Shown: positions 1 to 8,591 of the stretch, one piece after another
How positions within the stretch are numbered: the first letter of the stretch is position 1
How the letters are laid out: the number at the start of each line of letters is the position of its first letter
Assembly (NCBI RefSeq): GCF_016904885.1
Contig: NZ_JADWYI010000001.1
Location: forward strand, 6,262,001 to 6,326,000
Source of the DNA: Archangium primigenium
GTDB lineage: Bacteria > Myxococcota > Myxococcia > Myxococcales > Myxococcaceae
Length of the DNA: 64,000 nt
Reading direction: 5' to 3'
Position numbers and translations under genes: made by a program
Notes under the pieces: generated by a model
What the model was told of the DNA's origin: nothing
Database searches by the model: none
What the model saw: the letters and a program-made list of their open reading frames with translations, nothing else

Positions 1-800
1 GGCCGGGCCGTCGGCGGAGGCGCTCCCGGCGGCGGAGGCGTTCCCGGCGGCGAGGGCACCGCCGGGGCGGTGGCGGGACGGCCCGCGGGCTTCGGCGTCC
101 CGGCCGACGGCGGGGGAACCACTCCGAAGGCCTGGGTCGTCTGCACGGCGGGGGTCGCCCCCGTGGCCGGCTTGCCCGCCGGGGGTTTACCCGCGGGCTT
201 CGGCGTCCCGGCCGGCGGCGGGGGGACCACTCCGAAGGCCTGGGTCGTCTGCACGGCGGGGGTCGCCCCCGTGGCCGGCTTGCCCGCCGGAGGCACGGGG
301 ACCGCCCCGAACACCTGGGTCGTCTGCACGGCGGGGGTCGCCCCCGTGGCCGGCTTGCCCGCCGGGGGTTTGCCCGTGGGGGGCTTGCCCGTGGGGGGCT
401 TGCCCGCGGGCGGCTTGCCCATGGGGGCCTTGGCCGCGGGCTGGGGCACGGCGCCAAAGGCCTGGGTCGCCTGGGAAGGCCGCTCGGGAGGCGCCGCCAT
501 CGGCGCGATGGCGGGCACCTGGGGCGGCGGGGACAGCGCGCCGAAGACCTGGGTGCCGGTGGGGATGGGAGCCGCCGAGGGACCGGTCGAGCCGCCGTAC
601 AGCAGGGTGGAGTTCATCGCGTCCGCGGGGCGCGCGGGCTTGGGCGCGGGCTTCGCCGCGGGCCGGGGCGCGACAGGCTCGCTCATTCCCGCGATGAACA
701 CGTGACTGCAGCGGGTGCACTGCACCGGAACCCCGCCAGGCGGCAACAGCCGGGGGTCGAGCGCGTACTTCATCGAGCACTGAGGACAGGCGATCTCCAC
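1..800 (-). CDS. Zinc-ribbon protein with Thr-Gln-Val/Ala-Phe-Gly repeats (C-terminus cut off)
   Basis: The reading frame starts at a GTG at 800 and runs off the left edge, so only the N-terminal 266 residues are visible. The protein opens with a short zinc ribbon: Cys-Pro-Gln-Cys near residue 5 and Cys-Thr-Arg-Cys near residue 29, the layout of MJ0042-type zinc-ribbon domains that often begin myxobacterial regulatory or motility proteins. The rest is low-complexity Pro/Ala/Gly/Lys sequence. It contains five copies of a TQ(V/A)FG motif and tandem blocks of the type GKPATGATPAVQTTQ(V/A)FG, mirrored by near-identical DNA repeats. It lies 36 bases downstream of the comEA-like gene on the same strand, probably in the lysC operon. 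The missing C-terminus would decide its role; structural or signalling scaffold is a guess. Confidence 0.7.
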   Translation of the reverse strand, partial: MEIACPQCSMKYALDPRLLPPGGVPVQCTRCSHVFIAGMSEPVAPRPAAKPAPKPARPADAMNSTLLYGGSTGPSAAPIPTGTQVFGALSPPPQVPAIAPMAAPPERPSQATQAFGAVPQPAAKAPMGKPPAGKPPTGKPPTGKPPAGKPATGATPAVQTTQVFGAVPVPPAGKPATGATPAVQTTQAFGVVPPPPAGTPKPAGKPPAGKPATGATPAVQTTQAFGVVPPPSAGTPKPAGRPATAPAVPSPPGTPPPPGAPPPTAR

Positions 801-836
801 GCCGCGTGCTTATCACACGGCTCGGGGCCCTGGCTC

Positions 837-1220
837 CTACCGGAGTTCCAACGCCGCTCGCAGGGCCCGCAGCCGTGTCGGACCCACGCCTGATACCGTG
901 GCCACCTCGCTCCAGGCACCAAAAGGCCCCCGCTGCTCGCGCCGGAGCACGAGCGCCCGGGCCAGCGGAGCCCCCACGCCGGGCACCCGCGCGAGGTCCT
1001 CCTCGGACACCCGGTTGAGGTCCAGCTTGCCTCCGAGCACCCGGCGCTGCGCGGCGGACGGCGCCCGCCCCGCGCCACAGTGGGCCACGCCGTCCACCAG
1101 GTGGACCGCGTCCGGCCCACACGCCAGGGCCGGAGGGCCCCCCACCCCACGTGCCCGCGCCCCCACCCCCAGGCCCAACAGCCCGAGCGCGGCCAGGGCG
1201 AGCACGCCGGTGCGGTTCAT
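837..1220 (-). CDS. ComEA-like helix-hairpin-helix DNA-binding protein
   Basis: A 127-residue protein with an N-terminal hydrophobic segment (residues 5-22, signal peptide or membrane anchor). A C-terminal double helix-hairpin-helix unit begins near residue 63: LDLNRVSEEDLARVPGVG, then a second hairpin containing VSGVGPTRLRALRAALE. The 'LDLNxxxxxxLxxxPGVGxxxAxxI' pattern is characteristic of ComEA, which binds incoming double-stranded DNA at the cell surface during natural transformation. The segment between anchor and hairpins holds a Cys pair (residues 33 and 48) that could be a disulfide. It starts 3 bases after the lysC stop, so the two are almost certainly co-transcribed; the partnership with an aspartokinase has no obvious functional logic. 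Many genomes carry stand-alone short ComEA paralogues, so a role in DNA uptake is likely but not certain. Confidence 0.8.
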   Translation of the reverse strand: MNRTGVLALAALGLLGLGVGARARGVGGPPALACGPDAVHLVDGVAHCGAGRAPSAAQRRVLGGKLDLNRVSEEDLARVPGVGAPLARALVLRREQRGPFGAWSEVATVSGVGPTRLRALRAALELR

Positions 1221-1223
1221 CGC

Positions 1224-2450
1224 TCAGCCCGCCGTGGGCTTGTCCAGCCCGAACGCGGTGTGCAGCGCGCGCACCGCCAGCTCCGTGTACTTCGAGTGGA
1301 TGAGGCAGGTGACCTTGATCTCCGAGGTGGAGATGAGCTGGATGTTGATGCCCTCCTGGGAGAGGATCTGGAACATCTTGGCGGCCACGCCCGAGTGGTT
1401 GCGCATGCCCACGCCCACGATGGAGATCTTGGCCACGTCGCCGTCCGTCTCCACGCCGCCGGCCTGGATCTCCCGGGCCACGCGCTCCACCACCTCGCGC
1501 GCCTTGCCCAGGTCCGTCTTGCCCACGGTGAAGGACACGTCCGTGCGCCCGTCCCGCGACGCCGTCTGGACGATCAGGTCCACCACGATGTTCTGCGCGT
1601 CGAGCACGCCGAAGATCTTCGCCGCCACGCCCGGCATGTCCGGCACGCCACTGATGGCGAGCTTCGCCTCGTTCTTGTCGTAGGCGATGCCGCTGACAAC
1701 CACGTTCTCCATCGACTTGTCCTCCTCACACACCAGCGTGCCCGGGTCCTCGGTGAAGGAGTTCTTCACCCAGAGCGGCACCTTGTACTTCATCGCGAAT
1801 TCCACCGAGCGGATCTGCAAGACCTTGGCCCCGAGGCTCGCCAGCTCCAGCATCTCCTCGTAGGAGACCCGGTCGAGCTTGCGCGCCGCCGGGCACAGGT
1901 TGGGGTCCGTCGTGTAGACACCGTCCACGTCCGTGTAGATCTCACACGCGTCGGCCTTGAGCGCCGCGGCGAGCGCCACCGCCGTGGTGTCCGAGCCGCC
2001 GCGCCCCAGGGTGGTGACGTTGCCCTGCTCGTCCTGGCCCTGGAAGCCGGCCACCACCACGATGTGCTTCTGCTTGAGCGCCTCGACGATCTTCTCCGCC
2101 TCGATGCGCTTGATGCGCGCCTTGGCGAAGGTGCTGTCGGTGACGATCTGCACCTGGTGGCCCATGAAGCTCGTGGCGAGCGCTCCCTGCGCCTGGATGG
2201 CGAGCGCCACCAGGCCGATGGACACCTGCTCGCCCGTGGCCACGACCACGTCCTGCTCGCGCTCGTTGGGCCGGTCGGTGATCTGGGAGACGAGCTTGAG
2301 CAGCCGGTTGGTCTCGCCCGACATGGCGGACACCACCACCACCACGTCGTGCCCCGCTTTCTGGGCCGCGATACAACGGCGGGCCACGTTCTTCATCCGC
2401 TCCGTGTCACCGACGGACGTGCCGCCGTACTTCTGAACGATCAAGGCCAC
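1224..2450 (-). CDS. lysC: Aspartokinase
   Basis: Phosphorylates L-aspartate to aspartyl-4-phosphate, the first step to lysine, threonine, methionine and diaminopimelate. The N-terminus carries the kinase signature [11 protein letters not shown]. The catalytic domain continues with [15 protein letters not shown] and [11 protein letters not shown], and the C-terminus holds two ACT regulatory domains, the second with [18 protein letters not shown]. The length, 408 residues, fits monofunctional lysine-sensitive aspartokinases. An upstream in-frame extension to 2696 exists, but the GTG at 2450 is preferred: it begins [10 protein letters not shown], has an AGGAAG Shine-Dalgarno 8 bases upstream, and a promoter lies between 2494 and 2522. 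Some homologues carry an internal start for a separate beta subunit; I did not resolve one here. It heads a minus-strand operon with the comEA-like and zinc-ribbon genes. Confidence 0.95.
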   Translation of the reverse strand: MALIVQKYGGTSVGDTERMKNVARRCIAAQKAGHDVVVVVSAMSGETNRLLKLVSQITDRPNEREQDVVVATGEQVSIGLVALAIQAQGALATSFMGHQVQIVTDSTFAKARIKRIEAEKIVEALKQKHIVVVAGFQGQDEQGNVTTLGRGGSDTTAVALAAALKADACEIYTDVDGVYTTDPNLCPAARKLDRVSYEEMLELASLGAKVLQIRSVEFAMKYKVPLWVKNSFTEDPGTLVCEEDKSMENVVVSGIAYDKNEAKLAISGVPDMPGVAAKIFGVLDAQNIVVDLIVQTASRDGRTDVSFTVGKTDLGKAREVVERVAREIQAGGVETDGDVAKISIVGVGMRNHSGVAAKMFQILSQEGINIQLISTSEIKVTCLIHSKYTELAVRALHTAFGLDKPTAG

Positions 2451-2493
2451 CTTGGCTGCTTCCTCCTGAAGCTTCCATGTGAAGCGGTGCGGC

Positions 2494-2522
2494 ACCGTAA
2501 TGACGCAGACACCCCGTGTCAA
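2494..2522 (-). promoter_or_regulatory. Probable sigma-70 promoter of lysC with a palindrome at the -35
   Basis: Read on the minus strand there is a perfect -35 hexamer TTGACA (2522-2517), a 17-base spacer and a -10-like TACGGT (2499-2494), placing transcription start about 35-40 bases before the lysC GTG. The sequence GACACCCCGTGTC (2508-2520) is a perfect 5-base inverted repeat with a 3-base centre that overlaps the -35 and spacer, a typical position for a repressor operator. Such a consensus -35 is rare in DNA this GC-rich. Confidence 0.5.
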
Positions 2523-2643
2523 AAGCTCCCGGCGCGGGACAGGGCGCGGTGCGCGGTTTGTTGCGATAGGTGGTTGCGGTAAGAGGAGGCCCCCGTGAGG
2601 CGGCCACCCCGCCGCCCCACGTCTCATCCTGGAGCATCCCGAC

Positions 2644-4170
2644 ATGTATCGTCCCCGACTGCAGATCGATGGAGACACCCTCCGGTTGGAGGACATCCTC
2701 CAGGTCGCCCTCGACGAGGCGACCGTGGAACTCTCACCCGAGGCCGAGGCCTGTGTGCGCGCCTCGCGCGAGCTCGTGGAGAAGGTGGCCGCCGGCGACG
2801 CCCCCTCCTACGGCATCAACACCGGCTTTGGCACCCTGGCCGAGGTGCGCATCGACAAGAAGGACCTGGCCGAGCTGCAGCGCAACCTCATCCTCTCGCA
2901 CGCCGCCGGCGTGGGCACCCCCCTGCCCCTGCCCGAGGCCCGCGCCCTGCTTCTTTTGCGCTGCAACGTCCTGGCCAAGGGCTACTCCGGCATCCGCCTG
3001 GAGACGCTGCGGCTGGCCCTGGACATGCTCAACAAGGGCGTGGTGCCGGTGGTGCCCGAGCGCGGCAGCGTGGGCGCCTCGGGAGACCTGGCGCCCCTGG
3101 CGCACCTGGCGCTGGTGTTCATCGGCGAGGGCGAGGCCTTCTACCAGGGCCAGCGGATGCCGGCCCGGCAGGCGCTGGAGCGCGCCGGGCTGCGCCCCGT
3201 GGTGCTCGAGGCCAAGGAGGGCCTGGCGCTCGTCAACGGCACCCAGGCCATGTGCGCGGTGGGCACGCTCCTGCAGCTGCGCGCCGAGACGCTCGCCCAG
3301 GTGGCCGACATCGCCGGCTCCATGTCGCTCGAGGGCCTGCTCGGCAGCCACAAGCCCTTCGTGCCGGAGATCCAGGACGTGCGCCCCCACGAGGGCCAGA
3401 AGGCGTGCGCCGCCCACCTGCGCAAGCTGCTCGCGGGCAGCGACCTCGTCGAGACGCACGTGAATTGCAGCAAGGTGCAGGACCCCTACTCCCTGCGCTG
3501 CATGCCCCAGGTGCACGGCGCGGCGCGCGAGGGCCTGGCCTTCGCCCGGCGCATCCTGGAGACCGAGGTCAACAGCGCCACGGACAACCCGCTCGTCTTC
3601 GTGGACTCGGGCCACATCGTCTCGGGCGGCAACTTCCACGGCCAGCCCATCTCGCTCGCCATGGACGTGGTGGCCATGGCGCTCACCCAGCTGTCCTCCA
3701 TCAGCGAGCGGCGCGTGGAGCAGCTCGTCAACCCCGCCCTGTCCAACCTGCCGCCCTTCCTCGCCAAGAACCCGGGCCTCAACTCGGGCTTCATGATCGC
3801 CCAGGTGACGAGCGCCGCCCTGGTCGCCGAGTCGCGCGTGCTCTGTCACCCCGCCTCGGTGGACTCCATCCCCTCGTCCGCGGGCCGCGAGGATCACGTG
3901 TCCATGGGCATGACCGCGGCGCTCAAGGGCCGGCAGGTGGCGGACTTCGCCCGCACGTGTCTGGCCATCGAGCTGCTCGTGGCCAGCCAGGCGCTGGACT
4001 TCCGGCTGCCGGTGAAGGCCGGCCGCGGGCCCCGCGCCGCGCACGAGCTGGTGCGCAGCCGCGTGCCCACCCTGGAGAAGGACCGGGAGATCCACCGCGA
4101 CATCGAGGCCGTCTGCGAGCTCATCGACTCGGGCAAGCTCCTGCAGGCCGTGCGCGCCGCCACGGCGTGA
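2644..4170 (+). CDS. hutH: Histidine ammonia-lyase
   Basis: Removes ammonia from L-histidine to give trans-urocanate, the first step of histidine catabolism, in the cytoplasm. The protein is 508 residues, the usual size. The MIO cofactor tripeptide Ala145-Ser146-Gly147 lies in [15 protein letters not shown]. Other family blocks are visible: [12 protein letters not shown] near residue 56, the [11 protein letters not shown] region, [20 protein letters not shown], and [14 protein letters not shown]. It is transcribed divergently from lysC across a 193-base gap and converges on the oxidoreductase gene. No other hut genes (hutU, hutI, hutG) are adjacent, so it is a solitary copy. Related aromatic ammonia-lyases and aminomutases share the fold; the sequence reads as a standard bacterial HutH, but substrate cannot be proved by eye. 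Confidence 0.93.
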   Translation: MYRPRLQIDGDTLRLEDILQVALDEATVELSPEAEACVRASRELVEKVAAGDAPSYGINTGFGTLAEVRIDKKDLAELQRNLILSHAAGVGTPLPLPEARALLLLRCNVLAKGYSGIRLETLRLALDMLNKGVVPVVPERGSVGASGDLAPLAHLALVFIGEGEAFYQGQRMPARQALERAGLRPVVLEAKEGLALVNGTQAMCAVGTLLQLRAETLAQVADIAGSMSLEGLLGSHKPFVPEIQDVRPHEGQKACAAHLRKLLAGSDLVETHVNCSKVQDPYSLRCMPQVHGAAREGLAFARRILETEVNSATDNPLVFVDSGHIVSGGNFHGQPISLAMDVVAMALTQLSSISERRVEQLVNPALSNLPPFLAKNPGLNSGFMIAQVTSAALVAESRVLCHPASVDSIPSSAGREDHVSMGMTAALKGRQVADFARTCLAIELLVASQALDFRLPVKAGRGPRAAHELVRSRVPTLEKDREIHRDIEAVCELIDSGKLLQAVRAATA

Positions 4171-4185
4171 GCCTGGCTCCCGGGC

Positions 4186-4208
4186 CCGGGCTCAGTCCCC
4201 GAGCCCGG
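4186..4208. terminator. Terminator-like hairpin between hutH and the convergent oxidoreductase gene
   Basis: A perfect 8-base-pair stem, CCGGGCTC and GAGCCCGG, with a 7-base loop begins 15 bases past the hutH stop codon and overlaps the last codons of the oppositely oriented oxidoreductase gene. It could stop transcription from both sides. There is no T tract, which is common in such GC-rich DNA. Confidence 0.5.
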
Positions 4209-5076
4209 CATCCCGCGCGGCGTGCCGGGCGAGGACGGCGAAGTCCAGGCCCTCCTCGCCCTGGGCCCGCGCGGCCACGAAGCGATCGCGCACCACCGAG
4301 GCGAACGGCAGCGGCACCGCCAGCGCGTCCGCCGCCTCGAGCAGGAGCCGCGTGTCCTTGGCGCCCAGCTTCACCGTGGCGCCCGGCGGATCGAACGCCC
4401 TGTCGACGATCAGCTGGCCGTAGTTCTTGTGCACCGGCGCGGTGAAGAAGCTGCCGGTGAGCACCTCGAACACCTGGGCGCGGTCGAGCCCGCCCTTCTC
4501 CGTCAGCGCGAAGACCTCGCCGAGCTGCTCGATGGTCGACATGATGAGGAAGTTGCACGCGAGCTTGAGCAGGTGGGCCTGCTCGGGGCGCTCGCCCAGC
4601 AGGAAGAGGCGCTGCCCCAGGCCCTCCAGCACCGGCCGCACCGAGGCCACGGCCTCCGGCGCGCCCGCCGCCATCACGAACAGCTTGCCCTGCGCCGCGG
4701 CGGGAGGGCGTCCCAACACCGGCGCGGCCACGTAGTGCTGGCCCTTCTGGGCGTGCGCCTGGGCCAGCCGGGCGGAGAGCGCCGGAGAGAGGGTGCTGGT
4801 GGCGATGTGCGTGGCCCCGGCGGCCAGGCCCTCGAGCAGGCCCCGCTCCCCGAACACCACCTGCTCCACCGCCTCGTCGTGGGCGAGCGAGGTGATGACC
4901 ACGGAGGCCTCGGCCGCCAGCGCGGCGGGAGACTCCGCGCGCCGGGCGCCCTGGGCGAGCAGCGGCTCGGCCTTCTCCGGGGTGCGGTTCCAGACCGTGA
5001 GCGCATGGCCCGCCTTCAACAGGTGGCCAGCCATGGCACTGCCCAGGGGACCCAGTCCGGCGAATCCAATCTTCAT
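4192..5076 (-). CDS. NAD(P)-dependent beta-hydroxyacid dehydrogenase-family oxidoreductase
   Basis: A 294-residue member of the 3-hydroxyisobutyrate/6-phosphogluconate dehydrogenase-type family, which oxidises beta-hydroxy acids or reduces small aldehydes such as succinic semialdehyde and glyoxylate. The N-terminal Rossmann fold shows MKIGFAGLGPLGSAMAGHLL with the GxGxxG-type nucleotide loop, followed by VWNRTPEKAEPL. The Asn-Arg-Thr after the second strand favours NADP(H). The C-terminal all-helical domain starts near residue 165, with the conserved lysine in HLLKLACNFL. The substrate-contact segment, usually DGPVSGG in the family, reads AAPVLGRPPAAAQG here, closer to glyoxylate/succinic-semialdehyde reductases. 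It lies 114 bases downstream of the lectin-like gene on the same strand, but a strong hairpin separates them. The exact substrate is not predictable from context. Confidence 0.82.
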   Translation of the reverse strand: MKIGFAGLGPLGSAMAGHLLKAGHALTVWNRTPEKAEPLLAQGARRAESPAALAAEASVVITSLAHDEAVEQVVFGERGLLEGLAAGATHIATSTLSPALSARLAQAHAQKGQHYVAAPVLGRPPAAAQGKLFVMAAGAPEAVASVRPVLEGLGQRLFLLGERPEQAHLLKLACNFLIMSTIEQLGEVFALTEKGGLDRAQVFEVLTGSFFTAPVHKNYGQLIVDRAFDPPGATVKLGAKDTRLLLEAADALAVPLPFASVVRDRFVAARAQGEEGLDFAVLARHAARDAGLGD

Positions 5077-5139
5077 GACGTCTCCCGATGCGGCGAGGTG
5101 AGGTGCGGGCCGCGAGGGGCCCGCCCCATTGGGTCGCCC

Positions 5140-5166
5140 GAGGCCCGCCGGGTCAAGGCGGGCCTC
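5140..5166 (-). terminator. Strong hairpin terminator after the secreted lectin-like gene
   Basis: A perfect 10-base-pair stem (GAGGCCCGCC pairing with GGCGGGCCTC) with a 7-base loop lies 24 bases beyond the stop of the minus-strand gene at 5191 and 63 bases before the start of the next minus-strand gene. It probably ends the upstream transcript, so the two genes are unlikely to form a tight operon. Confidence 0.6.
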
Positions 5167-5190
5167 ACGGGAGCGTCCGGCGCAGGAAGC

Positions 5191-6486
5191 TCAGCGCCGG
5201 GGGCGGCCCGACACCTCGCGCAGCGAGACGTCATCCACGTAGGTGCCCACGCCGTTGGACTGGCCCACGTCCCGCAGCTCCAGCCGTGACGTGGGGCCCT
5301 CGGCCCGGACGCGCAACGTCACGTACGTCCACACGGTGTCGGAGGACTTCTTGCCCGAGCCCTCGAGCACCGTCTGCGTCCGGCCGTTCCACACCACCTC
5401 CAGCGCGTTGTCCCGCTGCTCCGTGCCCGGCCGCGCGGCGAACGCCAGCCGCAGCTCGTACTCGGCGCCCGGACGCGTGGGGATCATGTCCTGCACGATG
5501 GCGGTGTTGTCCTCGCCATCCAGCTCCAGGAACTGCTGGCCCTGGGCCGCGCTGCCCGCGACGTTGTTCTGCACCTCCACCGAGCGGCCCGCGGCGCGGT
5601 TCCAGCCCGGCAGCGACGGCACGTTGCGGAACGAGCCCCGGCCGAGCGCGGGCTGCTCGAAGTCGCCGTTGATGATCAGGTTGCCGTCGGACGGCGGGCC
5701 CGGGGGCGGCATGGGCGGAGGCGGCGGCTGGGGCGTGGGCCGCGAGGGCGCGCGCGAGACGCGCAGGTCCCGGATGGCATGCATCGCGTTGGCATCGCCC
5801 GTCGCGGCGCTGATGCCCAGCGCGGAGTCGGAGAGGTTCACCGGGCCCCGCCAGTCGAGCTGCCGGGTGCCGTCGAGGAAGACCTGGATGCCGTCGCGCT
5901 CCACCTCCACGCGCAGGGTGGCCCAGCGCTCGTGGGTGTAGACCGCCGGGTTGCGCTTGCTGGCCAGCACGCGGCCCGAGCCGTCCGTGAGGAGCAGGCC
6001 CCGCTCCTCGCCATACAGGGCCACGTGCACGCCGTAGCCCGAGCCGTCCGGCGCGAAGCCCCGGCTGCCGCCCGTGGGCAGGTTGTCCCGGCGCCCCGGC
6101 GTGCGGCGGCCGAACATCACCACCAGCCCGTCACCGGCCGACCAGAGGGTGTTGCTGCGGCGGTTGTAGGTGGAGTACTCGAACTGCACCGCGAAGGGCG
6201 CGCGCACGGGCTCGTTGAGGAAGACGGCCCCGGCGGCGTTGGAGCGGTTCTCCGGCACGAGGACGATGCGGTTGCCCTCCACCCGGGGGAAGCCCGCGTT
6301 GCGGGTGGACAGGAAGGTGAACTGCGAGGAGTCCTCCCAGCGCAGGGAGGGGCTCTCGCGCAGGGGCGGCGCCCACGCGCTCTCCACGTCCTGCGCCCGG
6401 CCCTCGCCCGCCGCCAGCATCGCCACCAGCGCGAGCGCTCCGCCCACCCCCACCGCACTCCCGCGACTACCCCTCTTCGACCACAT
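5191..6486 (-). CDS. Secreted L-type lectin-like protein with C-terminal DUF642/CBM-like domain
   Basis: A 431-residue exported protein with a signal peptide (residues 1-31, ending Gly-Arg-Ala-Gln-Asp). Residues about 40-230 look like a concanavalin/legume-lectin-type beta sandwich: alternating hydrophobic strands, SNAAGAVFLNEPVRAPF, then FEYSTYNRR and GDGLVVMFGRR, and WATLRVEVERDGIQVFLDG near the end. A proline-rich linker (PTPQPPPPPMPPPGPPS) leads to a second beta domain from about residue 275. That domain opens with NLIINGDFEQPALG and PGWNRAAGRSVEVQNN, a pattern shared with DUF642 and CBM4/9-type carbohydrate-binding folds. It probably binds polysaccharide outside the cell; no catalytic residues are evident. 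A divergent kelch-like gene starts 190 bases away. Confidence 0.72.
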   Translation of the reverse strand: MWSKRGSRGSAVGVGGALALVAMLAAGEGRAQDVESAWAPPLRESPSLRWEDSSQFTFLSTRNAGFPRVEGNRIVLVPENRSNAAGAVFLNEPVRAPFAVQFEYSTYNRRSNTLWSAGDGLVVMFGRRTPGRRDNLPTGGSRGFAPDGSGYGVHVALYGEERGLLLTDGSGRVLASKRNPAVYTHERWATLRVEVERDGIQVFLDGTRQLDWRGPVNLSDSALGISAATGDANAMHAIRDLRVSRAPSRPTPQPPPPPMPPPGPPSDGNLIINGDFEQPALGRGSFRNVPSLPGWNRAAGRSVEVQNNVAGSAAQGQQFLELDGEDNTAIVQDMIPTRPGAEYELRLAFAARPGTEQRDNALEVVWNGRTQTVLEGSGKKSSDTVWTYVTLRVRAEGPTSRLELRDVGQSNGVGTYVDDVSLREVSGRPRR

Positions 6487-6631
6487 GATGTGTCTCCCGA
6501 ATCGGGCCTCGTTGGAGACCCGCAGTGCGCGCTGGGACGCCCCGCCTGGACGTCTTATTCAGGACGAAATCCCACCGCCGCGCCCTCGGATGGAACACTT
6601 CACGCGCGGAACTTCTCCTACCGTTGCGTGA

Positions 6632-6651
6632 CCCACCCAGTGACGGGTGGG
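6632..6651 (+). promoter_or_regulatory. Hairpin in the leader of the kelch-like lipoprotein gene
   Basis: A perfect 7-base-pair stem, CCCACCC and GGGTGGG, with loop AGTGAC ends 25 bases before the start codon at 6677. It could be a leader attenuator, an mRNA-stabilising hairpin or an operator. Only the structure is visible; the function is open. Confidence 0.35.
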
Positions 6652-6676
6652 CCTTTGAATGTGGGGAGCCTCCACC

Positions 6677-7747
6677 ATGAAGCGTGTGCTGTCTTGCCTG
6701 TGGCTCGCGGGCCTGTCGTGTCTCGCCCTGGGCTGCCAACCCGATACCGGCGCCGAGCCGCCCGCGCCGTCGCGGAGCCAGCGGGCCGAGGCCCTGGCCA
6801 CGTCCCCCGGCGCGTGGAGCCCCACGGCGCCCAAGCTCTTCCCCAGCACCGCGCCCGTCCTGCTGCGCGCGACCGGCGAGGTGCTGGATCCCTCCAACGC
6901 CGGCACCCAGCGCTACGACCCCTACGCCAACACCTGGTCCGCCCCGTCCTTCTCGTGCCCGCAGGGCTACTGCGACACGCTCTCGACCGTGGCGCTGCCC
7001 TCGGGCGACGTGCTGGCCATGATCCTCCACCCGGGACGCATGGGCGGGCAGCCCGTGGTGAAGCGCTACGCGCCCGCCACGGACACCTGGAGCTACGCCG
7101 CCGTGCCCTACAACCGGGGCAGCGCCACCCTGCTCGACTCGGGCCGGGTCCTGTACGCGGGAGGCATCGTCTACGAGTCCGCCACCGGCTTCAGGGCCAC
7201 CGCGCTCGCGTACGAGTACGACCCGGAGACGGACACCGCCGTGCCCGTGGGCAACATGACCTCGATCCACGCCGAGCACACCGCCACCCGGCTCTACTCG
7301 GGTCAGGTGCTCGTGGTCGGGGGCACGTTCCCGGACACCGCCGAGCTCTACGATCCCGCCACGCGGACCTGGACGGCCGTGCCCCCCGTGCCCCACCCGC
7401 GCTGGCGCCACCTCGCGGTGCGGCTCTACTCGGGCTCCGTCATGGTCCTGGGCGGCGCGGTCCCCGGCGACACCCTGGTGGACGTGTACGACCCCTACAA
7501 CGCCCGCTGGAGCGCCGGCCCCTCGCTGCCCTTCCCCGATCCCACCTCCGCCACCCTGCTCTACTCGGGCGAGGTGCTGGCGGTGAACGACGCGGGCCAG
7601 GCGGCGCTCTACTCGCCCACCCACAACGCGTGGCGGCCCGCGGCGAGCGCGACGCCGACCCGGACGGGCGGCGCCGTGCTCCTGCACTCCGGCCAGGTCC
7701 TGCGCACCAGCCGCGATCAGGGCTTCGCCGAGGTCTTCACGCCCTAG
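6677..7747 (+). CDS. Kelch-like beta-propeller lipoprotein
   Basis: A 356-residue protein beginning MKRVLSCLWLAG. A lipoprotein signal peptide ends at Ala-Leu-Gly-Cys20, so it is probably lipid-anchored and exported. From about residue 50 the sequence repeats roughly every 45-50 residues a pattern of (Ser/Asp)-Gly-x-Val-Leu, a Gly pair, then Tyr-Asp-Pro and a Trp. Examples are QRYDPYANTWS, ERYAPATDTWSYA-type and VDVYDPYNARWSAGP. This is the layout of galactose-oxidase/kelch propeller blades, with about six copies. Kelch propellers mainly mediate binding; the copper ligands of galactose oxidase were not recognised. Start choice: ATG at 6677 has a GGGGAG Shine-Dalgarno 8 bases upstream, unlike the in-frame codon at 6659. 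A rho-independent terminator follows. Confidence 0.8.
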   Translation: MKRVLSCLWLAGLSCLALGCQPDTGAEPPAPSRSQRAEALATSPGAWSPTAPKLFPSTAPVLLRATGEVLDPSNAGTQRYDPYANTWSAPSFSCPQGYCDTLSTVALPSGDVLAMILHPGRMGGQPVVKRYAPATDTWSYAAVPYNRGSATLLDSGRVLYAGGIVYESATGFRATALAYEYDPETDTAVPVGNMTSIHAEHTATRLYSGQVLVVGGTFPDTAELYDPATRTWTAVPPVPHPRWRHLAVRLYSGSVMVLGGAVPGDTLVDVYDPYNARWSAGPSLPFPDPTSATLLYSGEVLAVNDAGQAALYSPTHNAWRPAASATPTRTGGAVLLHSGQVLRTSRDQGFAEVFTP

Positions 7748-7778
7748 TACCCGTGGGCCGCCGCGCGTCCGCGCGAGG

Positions 7779-7797
7779 ACAGACGCCGTCTGTTTTC
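7779..7797 (+). terminator. Rho-independent terminator after the kelch-like gene
   Basis: ACAGAC and GTCTGT form a perfect 6-base-pair stem with a 3-base loop; the stem runs into TTTTC. It starts 32 bases after the stop codon. This is one of the few hairpins in the window with a T tract. Confidence 0.65.
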
Positions 7798-7925
7798 TGG
7801 ACAGCGTCTCCGCCACCCAACACATGGCCCCCGGTCGCGGGCGGGAAATGCGCGATCTCCGCCCGCCCCCCTGGCGGCCTGGGAGACGAGACCTAGATTT
7901 TTCTTCCCCGAAAGAGGAGAAATCC

Positions 7926-8516
7926 ATGAAGCCCCTCGCCTCCCGCCGACCGATCTCCCTCAGCCCGCAGAAGCGCGCCTGCACCCTGAGCGTGTCGCGC
8001 GCCGTCCTCGAACGGCGTCTGGGCAAGCCCACGCGCCACGAGGAGGACGGCGACGGGCTGGGGCCCCGCTACCGCTGGGAGTCCACCTGCGACTGCGGCC
8101 TGGAGCTCTTCGTGGACCTGCCCGTGCACGCCGGCGCGAACGAGCCCTCCGAGGCCTCGCTCTGGATGGAGCACCTGGAGGTGGAGCACGCGCTCGCGCA
8201 CCTGGGCCTCACCCCGAGCGACGTGGTGTGGCGGGCGGACGTGCAGCACCCGCTCTCCCTGGAGGGCTGGACCATCGTCCGCGTGGACGCGCGCGGCGAC
8301 CGGCAGGATCAGTGTGTGCTGCCCCTGCGCGAGCACGCCGAGTGCCTCGGCCGGATGCTGGAAGCTCGCGGCTCCAAGCATTCCTACACGGTGGAATCGC
8401 GGGGGATGCCCTCGCGGCAGGGCTGGTCCGTCATCCGCCAGGACGCGCACGGCAACCAGTACGCGGTGGCGGTGCACCCGCGGCGCACCCGGGGCCCCCG
8501 GCTCGTCGCCTCCTAG
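7926..8516 (+). CDS. Hypothetical protein
   Basis: I do not recognise this 196-residue protein. It has no signal peptide or membrane segment and is rich in charged residues. Two features stand out. One is STCDCGLELFVDLPVHAG near residue 57. The other is two similar segments, GWTIVRVDARGDRQDQCVLPL (near 115) and GWSVIRQDAHGNQYAVAVHP (near 170), which look like an internal repeat of a small beta unit (Gly-Trp-(T/S)-(I/V)-x-Arg-x-Asp-Ala). The start at 7926 is supported by an AGAGGAG Shine-Dalgarno just upstream. It precedes ppk1 by 75 bases on the same strand and may be transcribed with it, but nothing links it functionally to polyphosphate. Confidence 0.65.
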   Translation: MKPLASRRPISLSPQKRACTLSVSRAVLERRLGKPTRHEEDGDGLGPRYRWESTCDCGLELFVDLPVHAGANEPSEASLWMEHLEVEHALAHLGLTPSDVVWRADVQHPLSLEGWTIVRVDARGDRQDQCVLPLREHAECLGRMLEARGSKHSYTVESRGMPSRQGWSVIRQDAHGNQYAVAVHPRRTRGPRLVAS

Positions 8517-8591
8517 ACACGGAGGCCCCAGAGTTCACAAATTGCCGGGTTGCGTTCTGTTAGATGGCTCCGACTCCTCGAAAGAGCGGAC

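Noticed and set aside
1-460. Tandem repeats as a CRISPR array
   Set aside because: The repeats are in frame, encode a regular peptide and have no unique spacers of constant length.
70-705. Plus-strand 211-residue repetitive reading frame
   Set aside because: It is the antisense shadow of the minus-strand zinc-ribbon gene; the minus frame has zinc-ribbon cysteines and sensible repeats.
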